A stretch of 17,347 nucleotides of DNA from an uncultured Collinsella sp. (GTDB lineage: Bacteria > Actinomycetota > Coriobacteriia > Coriobacteriales > Coriobacteriaceae): the NCBI GenBank assembly GCA_902493615.1, contig CABUQK010000034.1, positions 1-17,347 of the forward strand, written 5' to 3'. Below, piece after piece: positions 8,623 to 14,556 of this stretch. The position numbers and the translations under genes were made by a program. Below the pieces are notes generated by a model, which was given only the letters and a program-made list of their open reading frames with translations, was not told the origin of the DNA and made no database searches. The stretch's first letter is position 1. Each line of letters starts with the position of its first letter.

Positions 8623-8656
8623 CATGTTGGTGCGTAGTGCGTGAGGAGGCCTTGCC

Positions 8657-10009
8657 ATGGCGGGCGAGCGTTCTGTTGGCGAGCTGCTCGACGAGCTGTT
8701 TGGCTTTGAGTCGGTAGCCAAGCGCCAGGCGGCGCTTGAGCAGTACGATCGCGGGGAGTTGGTGCGCAAGGCGCGCTCCCGCGAGCTGCTGAGCGTGCTT
8801 AGGGACGTCGAGACTGCCGAGCGCGCTGCGCGCGAGTCTGCCGTACGGGCTGTTGACGGGTATGTCCGTCGTGTTGAGGGCGCTGCGCTTGCACGCGCTC
8901 GCAAGCAGGCGGGCATTGTTGGTCCGCTGCAGATGGAGCGGCGCTATGCTGCCTTTTTGCGTATGGAGGACAAGGCCGAGCTGCTGGCCCGTTTGGAGCA
9001 GACGCTTGCGTTTATCGAGGTAAAGCTGCGCGCCAATACGGCGGACAGGGTTCGCGCGGCGTACGATGCTGCGGGGGCTATGGTGCTGCAGGGCGTGGCG
9101 CGTCTGAGTGACGTGCGCATTGTGGATGCCGTGCCCCTAGATGCCGATCTGCTGTGCACGCAGCTGGAGCAGTTGCGTTGTGCCGCCGACGCAACGGACC
9201 TTGCGGGTATGATCACAGCGACGTTTGAGTCTGAGCTGAGCGCGACCGGGCCGCAGGGCACTGACGGGTTTGCGGGCGATGTTGCTGGCGACGTGGCGTT
9301 GGAGCGTGAACTTACCAACGTGCGCGGTGCTGCGCAGCGGGCACGCTTGGCGGCGCAGGCGTATCGGGCCGAGCGTGCCGCCCGTATTGCGGGGAGCATG
9401 GTGGAGCCGGTATCGTTGCCCGAGCCTGCGCGCGTTGCGATCGAGACGGCGTGCGATGCCGGGGAGCTTTCCGAGTTGCTCGCTCAGGTTAAGAAGTCGT
9501 TTGAGACCTACCGTCGTGTTGTTGCCGACGGCGGGTTATTCTGCGCGTTTGGCACGGGCTCGCCGCACGGCATTTGTTGCGGCACGAGCTATTTGGACTA
9601 CGATTCTCGGCTTGATGAGGACGTGCTGGTGGGCGAGTACGATGGTGCAACCAGGCATACTGTTCGGCGTGAGGTTACGATTCCCGAGCTGGTGGATGAG
9701 GCTTCTGCCGAGGGCGGCGATTCGCTCAAGGTTGCCGTGGCGCGCATGCGCGAGTTTAACGGGCGTCGCTACGATGGTGTGCTGGATGAGGATCCTGCGC
9801 GCCATGTGAATGCGTTTTGGTATGGACTCAAAAAGCTCAGCCAGTATTGCGAGGCCGCCGTGCGTGTGGATGAGCGTGCTTGGGATTGCTTTATCGATAA
9901 GGTGCAGTTCGCCTACGATGAGCCCGTGGGGCGCTTGGCCATGCAGATGGACAACAAGCAGGTGGCGGCTTTTGTTGCTGCCGTGGATGAGCTCGGTATT
10001 GATGAGTAG
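8657..10009 (+). CDS. Hypothetical protein, 450 aa, downstream of brxL
   Basis: I do not recognise this protein. Start ATG 8657 has GAGGAGG 8 nt upstream. Residues 1-130 are Ala/Arg/Glu-rich and helical, probably coiled coil, including ARSRELLSVLRDVETAERAA. A low-complexity linker sits near residues 195-215 (SATGPQGTDGFAGDVAGDVA), followed by another helical stretch. The C-terminal part (about 280-450) looks like a folded domain: FCAFGTGSPHGICCGTSYLD, VGEYDGATRHTVRREVTIPE, and DKVQFAYDEPVGRLAMQMDN. No signal peptide or membrane span is visible. G+C and codon use match pglZ/brxL. It is on the same strand 78 nt after brxL and 27 nt before a 70-aa gene, so it may be the tail of the BREX operon or an unrelated resident pair. 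Confidence 0.75.
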   Translation: MAGERSVGELLDELFGFESVAKRQAALEQYDRGELVRKARSRELLSVLRDVETAERAARESAVRAVDGYVRRVEGAALARARKQAGIVGPLQMERRYAAFLRMEDKAELLARLEQTLAFIEVKLRANTADRVRAAYDAAGAMVLQGVARLSDVRIVDAVPLDADLLCTQLEQLRCAADATDLAGMITATFESELSATGPQGTDGFAGDVAGDVALERELTNVRGAAQRARLAAQAYRAERAARIAGSMVEPVSLPEPARVAIETACDAGELSELLAQVKKSFETYRRVVADGGLFCAFGTGSPHGICCGTSYLDYDSRLDEDVLVGEYDGATRHTVRREVTIPELVDEASAEGGDSLKVAVARMREFNGRRYDGVLDEDPARHVNAFWYGLKKLSQYCEAAVRVDERAWDCFIDKVQFAYDEPVGRLAMQMDNKQVAAFVAAVDELGIDE

Positions 10010-10036
10010 GGTCCTGGTCTGGTAGGAGGTTTCATC

Positions 10037-10249
10037 ATGAAGATCGACGTTGATGTAGACCAGCTGCGCGAGAGTCTGCTCGACCGCGCGGGGAGTGCAG
10101 CCGGCGTGGGCTTTCCGGCCGCCATGCTCGACGTAGTGGATATCGAGGACGAGTTGCCCCAAGAGCTCCTAGCCCGAGCCGAACGCGAAGGCCTCGACCT
10201 CCGCGACTTTGCCGTCGATGACGACTGCGGAGCGTCTGACGACTGGTAA
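10037..10249 (+). CDS. Small strongly acidic protein, 70 aa
   Basis: Unrecognised small protein. ATG 10037 has GGAGG (10025-10029) 7 nt upstream, a near-ideal ribosome site. About 20 Asp/Glu against 6 Lys/Arg make it very acidic, with the tail VDDDCGASDDW nearly all negative. It starts 27 nt after the 450-aa gene, and the two probably form a unit. Strong acidity is compatible with a partner-binding or DNA-mimic role, but nothing in the sequence proves either. Its stop lies only 7 nt from the 3' end of the opposing DUF3800 gene, with no terminator between them. Confidence 0.7.
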   Translation: MKIDVDVDQLRESLLDRAGSAAGVGFPAAMLDVVDIEDELPQELLARAEREGLDLRDFAVDDDCGASDDW

Positions 10250-10256
10250 CTCCGGG

Positions 10257-10934
10257 TCAGTTCATCCTTTTCTTCCTGAGATATAAGAGAAATCCCTTTT
10301 TCAACGTCCTTCGGGTTCCAAAAAATAGCCGATCAGTCTTTGTATCTTCCTTGCTGTCAAACTTGATAGCCGTTAGCTCGATCGTACAGATGTAGTCAGC
10401 AACTTGGAATAGCCGGTAGGCTCGCGGTGTGGCTTCTCGGTATACGATGACATCCCTTGCTAGAACGTACTCAAGCGCAGAATGAATGACCTTCGTTACA
10501 ATCGGTTGGCCGTTGTCGTAGTAAATCTTAACGGTGTCGTATCGCTGGAAGAATTCCAGATGGTCGAAAAGTTCAACTGTGAGGTCTCGCCTCATTCTCT
10601 CCGCGAGACCGTTTTGATTGCCGGCGAATTCGCTCATTCGGTATTGCAGACAGAGATAGCGTATGGGGAGATGCTGAATGAACGCGCGAAATGCGCTCAA
10701 CATGTGCCTTCGCTGCTCCTTGGGAAGATCTTTGTAGTCGCCGTTTCCATTCAGTAGGGGTCCTGCATGAAAAGGCGTATTGGGAAGCGAGGACTGCGAC
10801 AGGGCGCGCTCGTAGCGGTCAATGCGTTCAACGATTGCATCGTTTTGATCGTGAAAAACGAGGGTGACGAGGTAGTAGTTGGAGACGCCTCCGAGGTCGC
10901 CAGATTCGTCAACAAAGACGGAGAGTTCGCTCAT
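10257..10934 (-). CDS. DUF3800 domain protein
   Basis: 225-aa protein of the DUF3800 family, which is predicted to adopt an RNase H-like fold and is often found in mobile or defence regions; its biochemical role is not established. Visible conserved points are FVDESGD (D9, E10) at the N-terminus, IYYDNGQ (D140) in the middle and RLFQVADYICTIEL (D180) near the end, consistent with an acidic metal site. The tail is basic (LKKGFLLYLRKKRMN). I chose ATG 10934 because GGAGG is 6 nt upstream; an in-frame ATG at 10955 lies inside the terminator/ribosome-site region and is unlikely. G+C is below its neighbours (10321-10380 is 25 of 60), suggesting later arrival. There is only about 19 bp between the upstream terminator's T-run and the start codon, so expression must come by read-through from upstream promoters. 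Confidence 0.85.
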   Translation of the reverse strand: MSELSVFVDESGDLGGVSNYYLVTLVFHDQNDAIVERIDRYERALSQSSLPNTPFHAGPLLNGNGDYKDLPKEQRRHMLSAFRAFIQHLPIRYLCLQYRMSEFAGNQNGLAERMRRDLTVELFDHLEFFQRYDTVKIYYDNGQPIVTKVIHSALEYVLARDVIVYREATPRAYRLFQVADYICTIELTAIKFDSKEDTKTDRLFFGTRRTLKKGFLLYLRKKRMN

Positions 10935-10937
10935 GAT

Positions 10938-10946
10938 GGGCCTCCA
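10938..10946 (-). promoter_or_regulatory. DUF3800 ribosome site, complementary to the adjacent small RNA
   Basis: On the minus strand this reads TGGAGGCCC and contains the GGAGG ribosome site of the DUF3800 gene. It is an exact 9-nt reverse complement of GGGCCTCCA at 10985-10993 in the upstream RNA element, so the two could pair in cis or in trans and block translation. Confidence 0.55.
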
Positions 10947-10953
10947 TTTTTGC

Positions 10954-10981
10954 AAAAAAATGCCGGGGGTAAGACCCCGGC
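10954..10981 (-). terminator. Intrinsic terminator of RNA copy 1
   Basis: On the minus strand GCCGGGG (10975-10981) pairs with CCCCGGC (10962-10968) across a 6-nt loop, followed by A and seven T (10954-10960). It separates the promoters from the DUF3800 gene. Confidence 0.8.
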
Positions 10982-11010
10982 TCTTGGAGGCCCCTCTTTT
11001 GGAGGGAACC
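10954..11010 (-). ncRNA. Putative small RNA/leader, copy 1 (next to DUF3800)
   Basis: Predicted RNA of about 57 nt starting near the CGGT that follows the -10 box. It has a first hairpin CCCTC-CAAAA-GAGGG (10992-11006), an unpaired CCTCCAAGA resembling an anti-Shine-Dalgarno sequence, and a terminator hairpin. Order, spacing and sequence match copies 2 and 3. It lies directly upstream of the DUF3800 ribosome site, to which it is complementary over 9 nt. It could be an attenuating leader, a free small RNA, or both. Confidence 0.55.
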
Positions 11011-11016
11011 GTATTC

Positions 11017-11046
11017 TTTATACCATGAGATAAGGGGTGCTTTCAA
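11017..11046 (-). promoter_or_regulatory. Promoter of RNA copy 1
   Basis: TTGAAA (-35, 11041-11046), 18-bp spacer, and an extended -10 TGGTATAAA (TATAAA at 11017-11022). The same TGnTATAAAG occurs in all three copies. Confidence 0.6.
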
Positions 11047-11051
11047 GTAAT

Positions 11052-11080
11052 ATTATAATAAGCAAACATATGTTCGTCAA
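11052..11080 (-). promoter_or_regulatory. Near-consensus promoter upstream of RNA copy 1
   Basis: TTGACG (11075-11080), exactly 17 bp, then TATAAT (11052-11057) on the minus strand. Transcription would begin near 11045, run through RNA copy 1 and, if the terminator is passed, into DUF3800. Confidence 0.6.
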
Positions 11081-11188
11081 ACTACCTGCGAAAAGTCCTT
11101 AGCCGTCCAGAGGTGGGTAGAGCGGCTCGTAAATTGCTGACGCAATGGGCCGGCGTTTTCCCGAGAAGTATTTAGTCTTGACTCGCAT

Positions 11189-11215
11189 AAAAAATGCCGG
11201 GGGACATCCCCCGGC
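11189..11215 (-). terminator. Intrinsic terminator of RNA copy 2
   Basis: GCCGGGGG (11208-11215 read on minus) pairs with CCCCCGGC (11196-11203) over a 4-nt loop, followed by A and six T. Confidence 0.8.
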
Positions 11216-11244
11216 TCTTGGAGGTCCCTCTATTCGAGGGTACC
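11189..11244 (-). ncRNA. Putative small RNA, copy 2
   Basis: Same architecture as copy 1: CGGT start, hairpin CCCTC-GAATA-GAGGG (11226-11240), unpaired CCTCCAAGA, terminator hairpin. Loop bases differ while both stems are kept, which argues for selection on structure. The first hairpin and the unpaired segment are shared with copy 1, but the sequence downstream on this strand is not DUF3800 and no gene with a ribosome site follows. Confidence 0.55.
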
Positions 11245-11250
11245 GACTTC

Positions 11251-11279
11251 TTTATAGCATGAGATCGGACGGCTTTCAA
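11251..11279 (-). promoter_or_regulatory. Promoter of RNA copy 2
   Basis: TTGAAA (11274-11279), 17-bp spacer, and extended -10 TGCTATAAA (TATAAA at 11251-11256), followed by G as in the other copies. The ATCTCATG just upstream of TATAAA is also shared with copy 1. Confidence 0.6.
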
Positions 11280-11347
11280 TTTGCGCCATGTGGATGGGAT
11301 GGCGTGCCTGATAAAGCCCTCAATGAATGGCATCTAACTAGCGTTCG

Positions 11348-11356
11348 TGATATAAA
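11348..11356 (+). promoter_or_regulatory. Extended -10 promoter of RNA copy 3
   Basis: TGATATAAA followed by G matches the TGnTATAAAG of copies 1 and 2. No good -35 box is seen at 16-18 bp, which an extended -10 can tolerate. Confidence 0.45.
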
Positions 11357-11362
11357 GATGTC

Positions 11363-11418
11363 GGTCATCTCAAAAGAGAGGGCTTCCAAGTGCCGGGGAC
11401 GTTTTCCCCGGCTTTTTT
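11363..11418 (+). ncRNA. Putative small RNA, copy 3 (opposite strand)
   Basis: Plus-strand member of the same family: CGGT start, hairpin TCTC-AAAA-GAGA, unpaired GCTTCCAAG in place of CCTCCAAG, then a GC-rich terminator. It is more diverged than copies 1 and 2 and points toward the 3' end of the antiporter gene. Confidence 0.5.
11392..11418 (+). terminator. Intrinsic terminator of RNA copy 3
   Basis: GCCGGGGA (11392-11399) pairs with TCCCCGGC (11405-11412) across a 5-nt loop, followed directly by six T. Confidence 0.8.
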
Positions 11419-11460
11419 CATTTCGGTGTCAATCCAAATGTTTTTCAACCCATCCCCTTA

Positions 11461-11533
11461 ATAACTTGCGGTGAAATAGGGACTGTTTAGGCTGCTAGAA
11501 GGTCTATTCAGTCCCTATTTCACCGCAACTTAT
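11461..11533. repeat. 73-bp near-perfect palindromic element
   Basis: Arms 11461-11485 and 11509-11533 are inverted repeats matching at 24 of 25 positions (mismatch at 11465/11529), around a 23-nt loop. The arm core is GGTGAAATAGGGACTG. It sits 11 bp beyond the stop codon of the minus-strand antiporter. There is no T-run, so it is more likely a REP/MITE-like mobile palindrome than a simple terminator, though it could block transcription. Confidence 0.75.
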
Positions 11534-11544
11534 GGGTGGGATGG

Positions 11545-13146
11545 CTACGATGCTAGCGTGGCAATGACGACTTCGTCGCCGGCGTATATTAGGGTGTTGC
11601 CATCGGGGATGATCGTCTGGCCGTCGCGTTTGAGCATCACGACGATAAAGGGATGCTTGCCTTGCGGCACATCGCGAAGACGCTGGCCGGCCAGGCGACC
11701 GTGGGGGGTTACGGTGACCTCGCGCAGCGTAACCTCGGCACGCTCTTCAAACGTCGGCGCGGCCATCACCAGCAGGTCACCTTCCTCGATGACGGTATCG
11801 CCGTTGGGCAGCACCGGGTGCGCCCCGTCGCGCAGCACCAGGACCACGAGCATGTCTGTGGCGCTGCCAATGTCCGCGAGCGAGCGTCCGGCAAACGGAT
11901 GTCCAGCGCCCACCTTGAGCTTTACAAACGACATGCCGTCCTCGTCGCGGTAGTCGTTAAAGGTGCGGCGCACGTCGCCGGTCGCATCGATCATATCGAG
12001 CTTCTTCGCCAACGCCGGCAGCAGCGAGCCCTGCACCACAATGCTCGACACGGCAATCACAAACACCAGGTCAAATAGGTCGTGTCCGCCGGGAACGCCG
12101 GCCACCACGGCAAAGAGACTAAAGACGACCGAAGCTGCTCCGCGCAGACCCGCCCAGCTTACGAGCGCAACCTGGCGAGGGTTCGTCCTAAACGGTGCCA
12201 GCAGCATGCCTACGGCGATGGGGCGGCTCGCAAAGAGCATAAACGCCATGAGCGCCAGGCCCGGTAGCAGCATTTGCGGCAGGCGTGCGGGTGTAACGAG
12301 CAGGCCCAGCAAAAAGAAGATGGTCATCTCTGCCATCTCGGTGAGGGTGTCAAAGAAGTGCGCCATCTCGACTTTGCCGGTGATGTCGCTGGCACCCAGC
12401 ACAATGCCGGCCAGGTATACAGCCAAAAAGCCGTTGCCGCCCAGATAGCTTGGTAGCGCGTAGGCGACGATGGCCACGGCGAACAAAAAGATGGTCTGCG
12501 CGTCCTTGGCCGTTGCGTGCGCGCGTTCAATCAGGCGGCCCGCCGCCCAGCCGATGGCAAGGCCCAGGCCCACGCCCAGGATAATCTGCTTGGCCAGCAG
12601 TGCGGGAATGTTGATGTCGCCGCCGGCCGCGAGTGTAGCGAGCACAGCGGTGAGCATGTAGGCGACGGGGTCGTTGGAGCCCGATTCGACCTCGAGCAGC
12701 GAGTCGGTGCCACCTCTCAGCGACAGGCTGTGCTCACGCAGTACGCTAAAGACGCTCGCCGCGTCGGTGGATGCCACGACCGATCCCAGCAGCAGGCTGC
12801 CGATCCAGTCGATCCCCAGCGCGAAGTGGGCGAACACGCCGGTGATGCCGGCAGTGATGACGACGCCGAGCGTGCTCAGCAGCACCGCCGGCGTAGCGAC
12901 GGGCTTGGCGCGGTCGATATTGGTGTTAAAGCCGCCGTAGAACATGATGAACAGCAGCGCCGTCCTGCAGACGGTTTCGGTGAGCGCATAGTCGCTAAAG
13001 TCGATATGCGCCGGGCCGTTGACGCCCAACAGCATGCCGAGCGCGATAAAGATGAGCAGGGTGGGGAAGGGGAGTTTTTTGCCGACGGGTTTGATGGTCA
13101 GGCACAAAATGATGACGAGGCCGATAAAGAGAAGGATCTGGTTCAT
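11545..13146 (-). CDS. Potassium/proton antiporter, CPA1 family, with RCK_C domains
   Basis: Inner-membrane cation/proton antiporter of the NhaP2/CvrA type, 533 aa, exchanging K+ (or Na+) for H+ in pH and volume control. About twelve hydrophobic spans cover residues 1-385. Family motifs are STDAASVFSVL (126-136) and LEVESGSNDP (151-160), which carries the ion-binding acidic residues, and WAGLRGAASVV further on. Residues about 395-533 hold two RCK_C (TrkA-C) folds, KVGAGHPFAGRSLADI and VTPHGRLAGQRLRDVPQG, which bind regulatory ligands such as nucleotides. The ATG at 13146 has AGGAG about 12 nt upstream, slightly long. It stands alone, divergent from the phosphoesterase gene. Family is sure; which cation is carried cannot be read, so I give no symbol. 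Confidence 0.9.
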   Translation of the reverse strand: MNQILLFIGLVIILCLTIKPVGKKLPFPTLLIFIALGMLLGVNGPAHIDFSDYALTETVCRTALLFIMFYGGFNTNIDRAKPVATPAVLLSTLGVVITAGITGVFAHFALGIDWIGSLLLGSVVASTDAASVFSVLREHSLSLRGGTDSLLEVESGSNDPVAYMLTAVLATLAAGGDINIPALLAKQIILGVGLGLAIGWAAGRLIERAHATAKDAQTIFLFAVAIVAYALPSYLGGNGFLAVYLAGIVLGASDITGKVEMAHFFDTLTEMAEMTIFFLLGLLVTPARLPQMLLPGLALMAFMLFASRPIAVGMLLAPFRTNPRQVALVSWAGLRGAASVVFSLFAVVAGVPGGHDLFDLVFVIAVSSIVVQGSLLPALAKKLDMIDATGDVRRTFNDYRDEDGMSFVKLKVGAGHPFAGRSLADIGSATDMLVVLVLRDGAHPVLPNGDTVIEEGDLLVMAAPTFEERAEVTLREVTVTPHGRLAGQRLRDVPQGKHPFIVVMLKRDGQTIIPDGNTLIYAGDEVVIATLAS

Positions 13147-13295
13147 GGATAGTGTCCGCTCCTGGGTGGTTGGCGTGGCACGGTCAGTTGTCTGTGGTTA
13201 TTTGTACCCAAAGATGGTGGGTTTATGGGGTTGGATTGCGGGCGTGCGCGATATCGTCATAGACGGCTGCCGTCTTTGCCTCTGCTCGGAAGCCC

Positions 13296-13324
13296 TTTCC
13301 AGCTTTATTGCAACGGAGTACAAT
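13296..13324 (+). promoter_or_regulatory. Likely promoter of the metallophosphoesterase gene
   Basis: TTTCCA (13296-13301), 17-bp spacer, TACAAT (13319-13324). The resulting leader contains a 7-bp stem TTGCGGC/GCCGCAA (13357-13363 with 13375-13381) just ahead of the ribosome site. Confidence 0.5.
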
Positions 13325-13399
13325 GGGTAACGTTTAAGTTCAACTTGAAGTTTTAGTTGCGGCACCGGGCTTCGGCCGCAATGCAAGGAGAGGCGTACC

Positions 13400-14239
13400 A
13401 TGGCGATCTATGTGACATCTGATGCTCACGGGCACGTGCGTGCGCTTGACGAGACCCTGTCTAAGATTTCGTTGACGTCCGACGACACACTGTACGTGCT
13501 GGGCGACATGATCGATCGCGGGCCCGATCCGGTCGGCGTGATTAAGCTCGTGCGCTCGCTGCCCAACGCCCGCGTGCTCAAGGGTAATCACGAGCAGATC
13601 ATGCTCGATGCCATCGTTGGCCAGGATCCGCTCGATGCCGAGACCTGGGATATCAACGGTGGCTGGACGACGCGCGAGCAGCTCAACGACATGGAATATG
13701 AGGCATACGAGGAACTCGTGCGATGGATGGCCGCGCTGCCGCTCTACGCGGTGGTCGAGACCGAGGAGCGCCCGTATCTGCTGGTTCATGCTGGAATCGA
13801 GATGAAGGCGGCGCGCGCGTTTTTGCTTGAGCATGGCGTCGATTGTGCCGATGGCGTCGGAGCGGTGGATGCCGATCGCGAGCTGCTGCAGCAGATGCTC
13901 GCGGTGCAGTCGTCCGATGACCTACTATGGATTCGTCACGGCTATTGGGATGTGCCGACCGGGCTGCTTTCTGCCGAGGGCAAGGGCCCGGTCGTGGTGA
14001 GCGGTCATACGCCCACGGTGTCGCTCGGGCGTTATTGCGAGGTCGGTGGTCTTGCGGGGCTCGACGAGGAGTCGGGCCGCGGGCAGATCGTGCGCCTGGG
14101 CGGCGAGGATGCCGCCGGTGTGCCCGATCGCATCGACATCGACTGCGCTGCCGCCACCGGCTCCGAGTTTGGCCGCGTGGGCATCCTGCGCCTGGACGAC
14201 GGGGCCGAGTTCTATGCGAATATCAACCCGGGCGAATAA
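13400..14239 (+). CDS. PPP-type metallophosphoesterase (serine/threonine phosphatase-like)
   Basis: 279-aa cytoplasmic metal-dependent phosphatase of the calcineurin-like superfamily, closest in pattern to the small PPP group (PrpA, lambda phosphatase, ApaH-like). All metal ligands are visible: SDAHGH (D8, H10), GDMIDRG (D36, with D39/R40 in the active site), GNHE (N63, H64), VHAG (H131) and SGHTP (H204). Start ATG 13400 has AAGGAG 9 nt upstream. Substrate could be phosphoprotein or dinucleoside tetraphosphate; sequence alone does not decide. It is a single gene flanked by a divergent antiporter and a convergent flippase. Confidence 0.9.
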   Translation: MAIYVTSDAHGHVRALDETLSKISLTSDDTLYVLGDMIDRGPDPVGVIKLVRSLPNARVLKGNHEQIMLDAIVGQDPLDAETWDINGGWTTREQLNDMEYEAYEELVRWMAALPLYAVVETEERPYLLVHAGIEMKAARAFLLEHGVDCADGVGAVDADRELLQQMLAVQSSDDLLWIRHGYWDVPTGLLSAEGKGPVVVSGHTPTVSLGRYCEVGGLAGLDEESGRGQIVRLGGEDAAGVPDRIDIDCAAATGSEFGRVGILRLDDGAEFYANINPGE

Positions 14240-14556
14240 TCGGTGCAAGGGGTAGCTAATTTTGGACGGGGCCTTTTTTGACTACTTTTGCCCTTCTGCC
14301 CGCAAATTGATTTTTCAGGGACGGGGATTAAATAATCATTTGGCTGCCCGCTGGCTAAGTGAGTAGACTTTTTTGGAAATGCCGAGCACCCAACATATTT
14401 GCCTCAATAAAACCGCTGGTCACGGACTTGTGCTTTGTCGGTGTGGTCCGGGATTCGGTAAAAGTCTACTCACTTAGTTTTGCGTGATGAATATTGTCCG
14501 CAACGAGACCCCAGACGGGGTGATTCCATCGCAAATTCCGGTGACCGGGCAGCTAA
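14240..14556. other. 317-bp intergenic region between convergent genes
   Basis: The region is dominated by the inverted-repeat element at 14355-14477. Left of it lie AT-rich tracts and a GATTA/TAATC mini-palindrome, with no clear terminator for the phosphoesterase. To the right, a small hairpin ACCCC-GTCT-GGGGT (minus strand, 14508-14521) lies past the flippase stop without a T-run. No gene seen. Confidence 0.5.
14355..14477. repeat. 123-bp MITE-like inverted-repeat element
   Basis: Perfect 18-bp terminal inverted repeats (14355-14372 and 14460-14477, beginning CTAAGTGAGTAGAC) enclose 87 bp with no gene. Inside, CGGAC and GTCCG can form a further stem. I see no flanking target duplication. 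The size and perfect ends suggest a non-autonomous mobile element or a structured RNA. Confidence 0.75.

Larger units (their letters stand above)
10956..11544. other. 589-bp non-coding accessory patch
   Basis: No convincing protein gene lies between the DUF3800 start and the antiporter stop. The stretch holds three related promoter-RNA-terminator elements, one strong minus-strand promoter and a 73-bp palindrome, each listed separately. The part between RNA copies 1 and 2 (11081-11188) holds only a small 5-bp hairpin (11133-11146) and short unsupported frames. Confidence 0.7.

Noticed and set aside
11017..11025. Two-codon leader ORFs (ATG-GTA-TAA, ATG-CTA-TAA, GTG-ATA-TAA) at the same place in the three RNA elements
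   Set aside because: Better explained as a by-product of the extended -10 TGnTATAAA; there is no ribosome site upstream.
11110..11150. Segment GGTGGGTAGAGCGGC resembling a tRNA D-arm
   Set aside because: No acceptor stem, anticodon loop or T-arm can be fitted around it.
11099..11189. 29-codon minus-strand frame beginning directly after the T-run of RNA copy 2
   Set aside because: No ribosome site, since the start abuts the terminator, and no recognisable features.
14240..14280. Possible terminator after the metallophosphoesterase (T-run at about 14274)
   Set aside because: A T-run is present but no stable stem directly precedes it.
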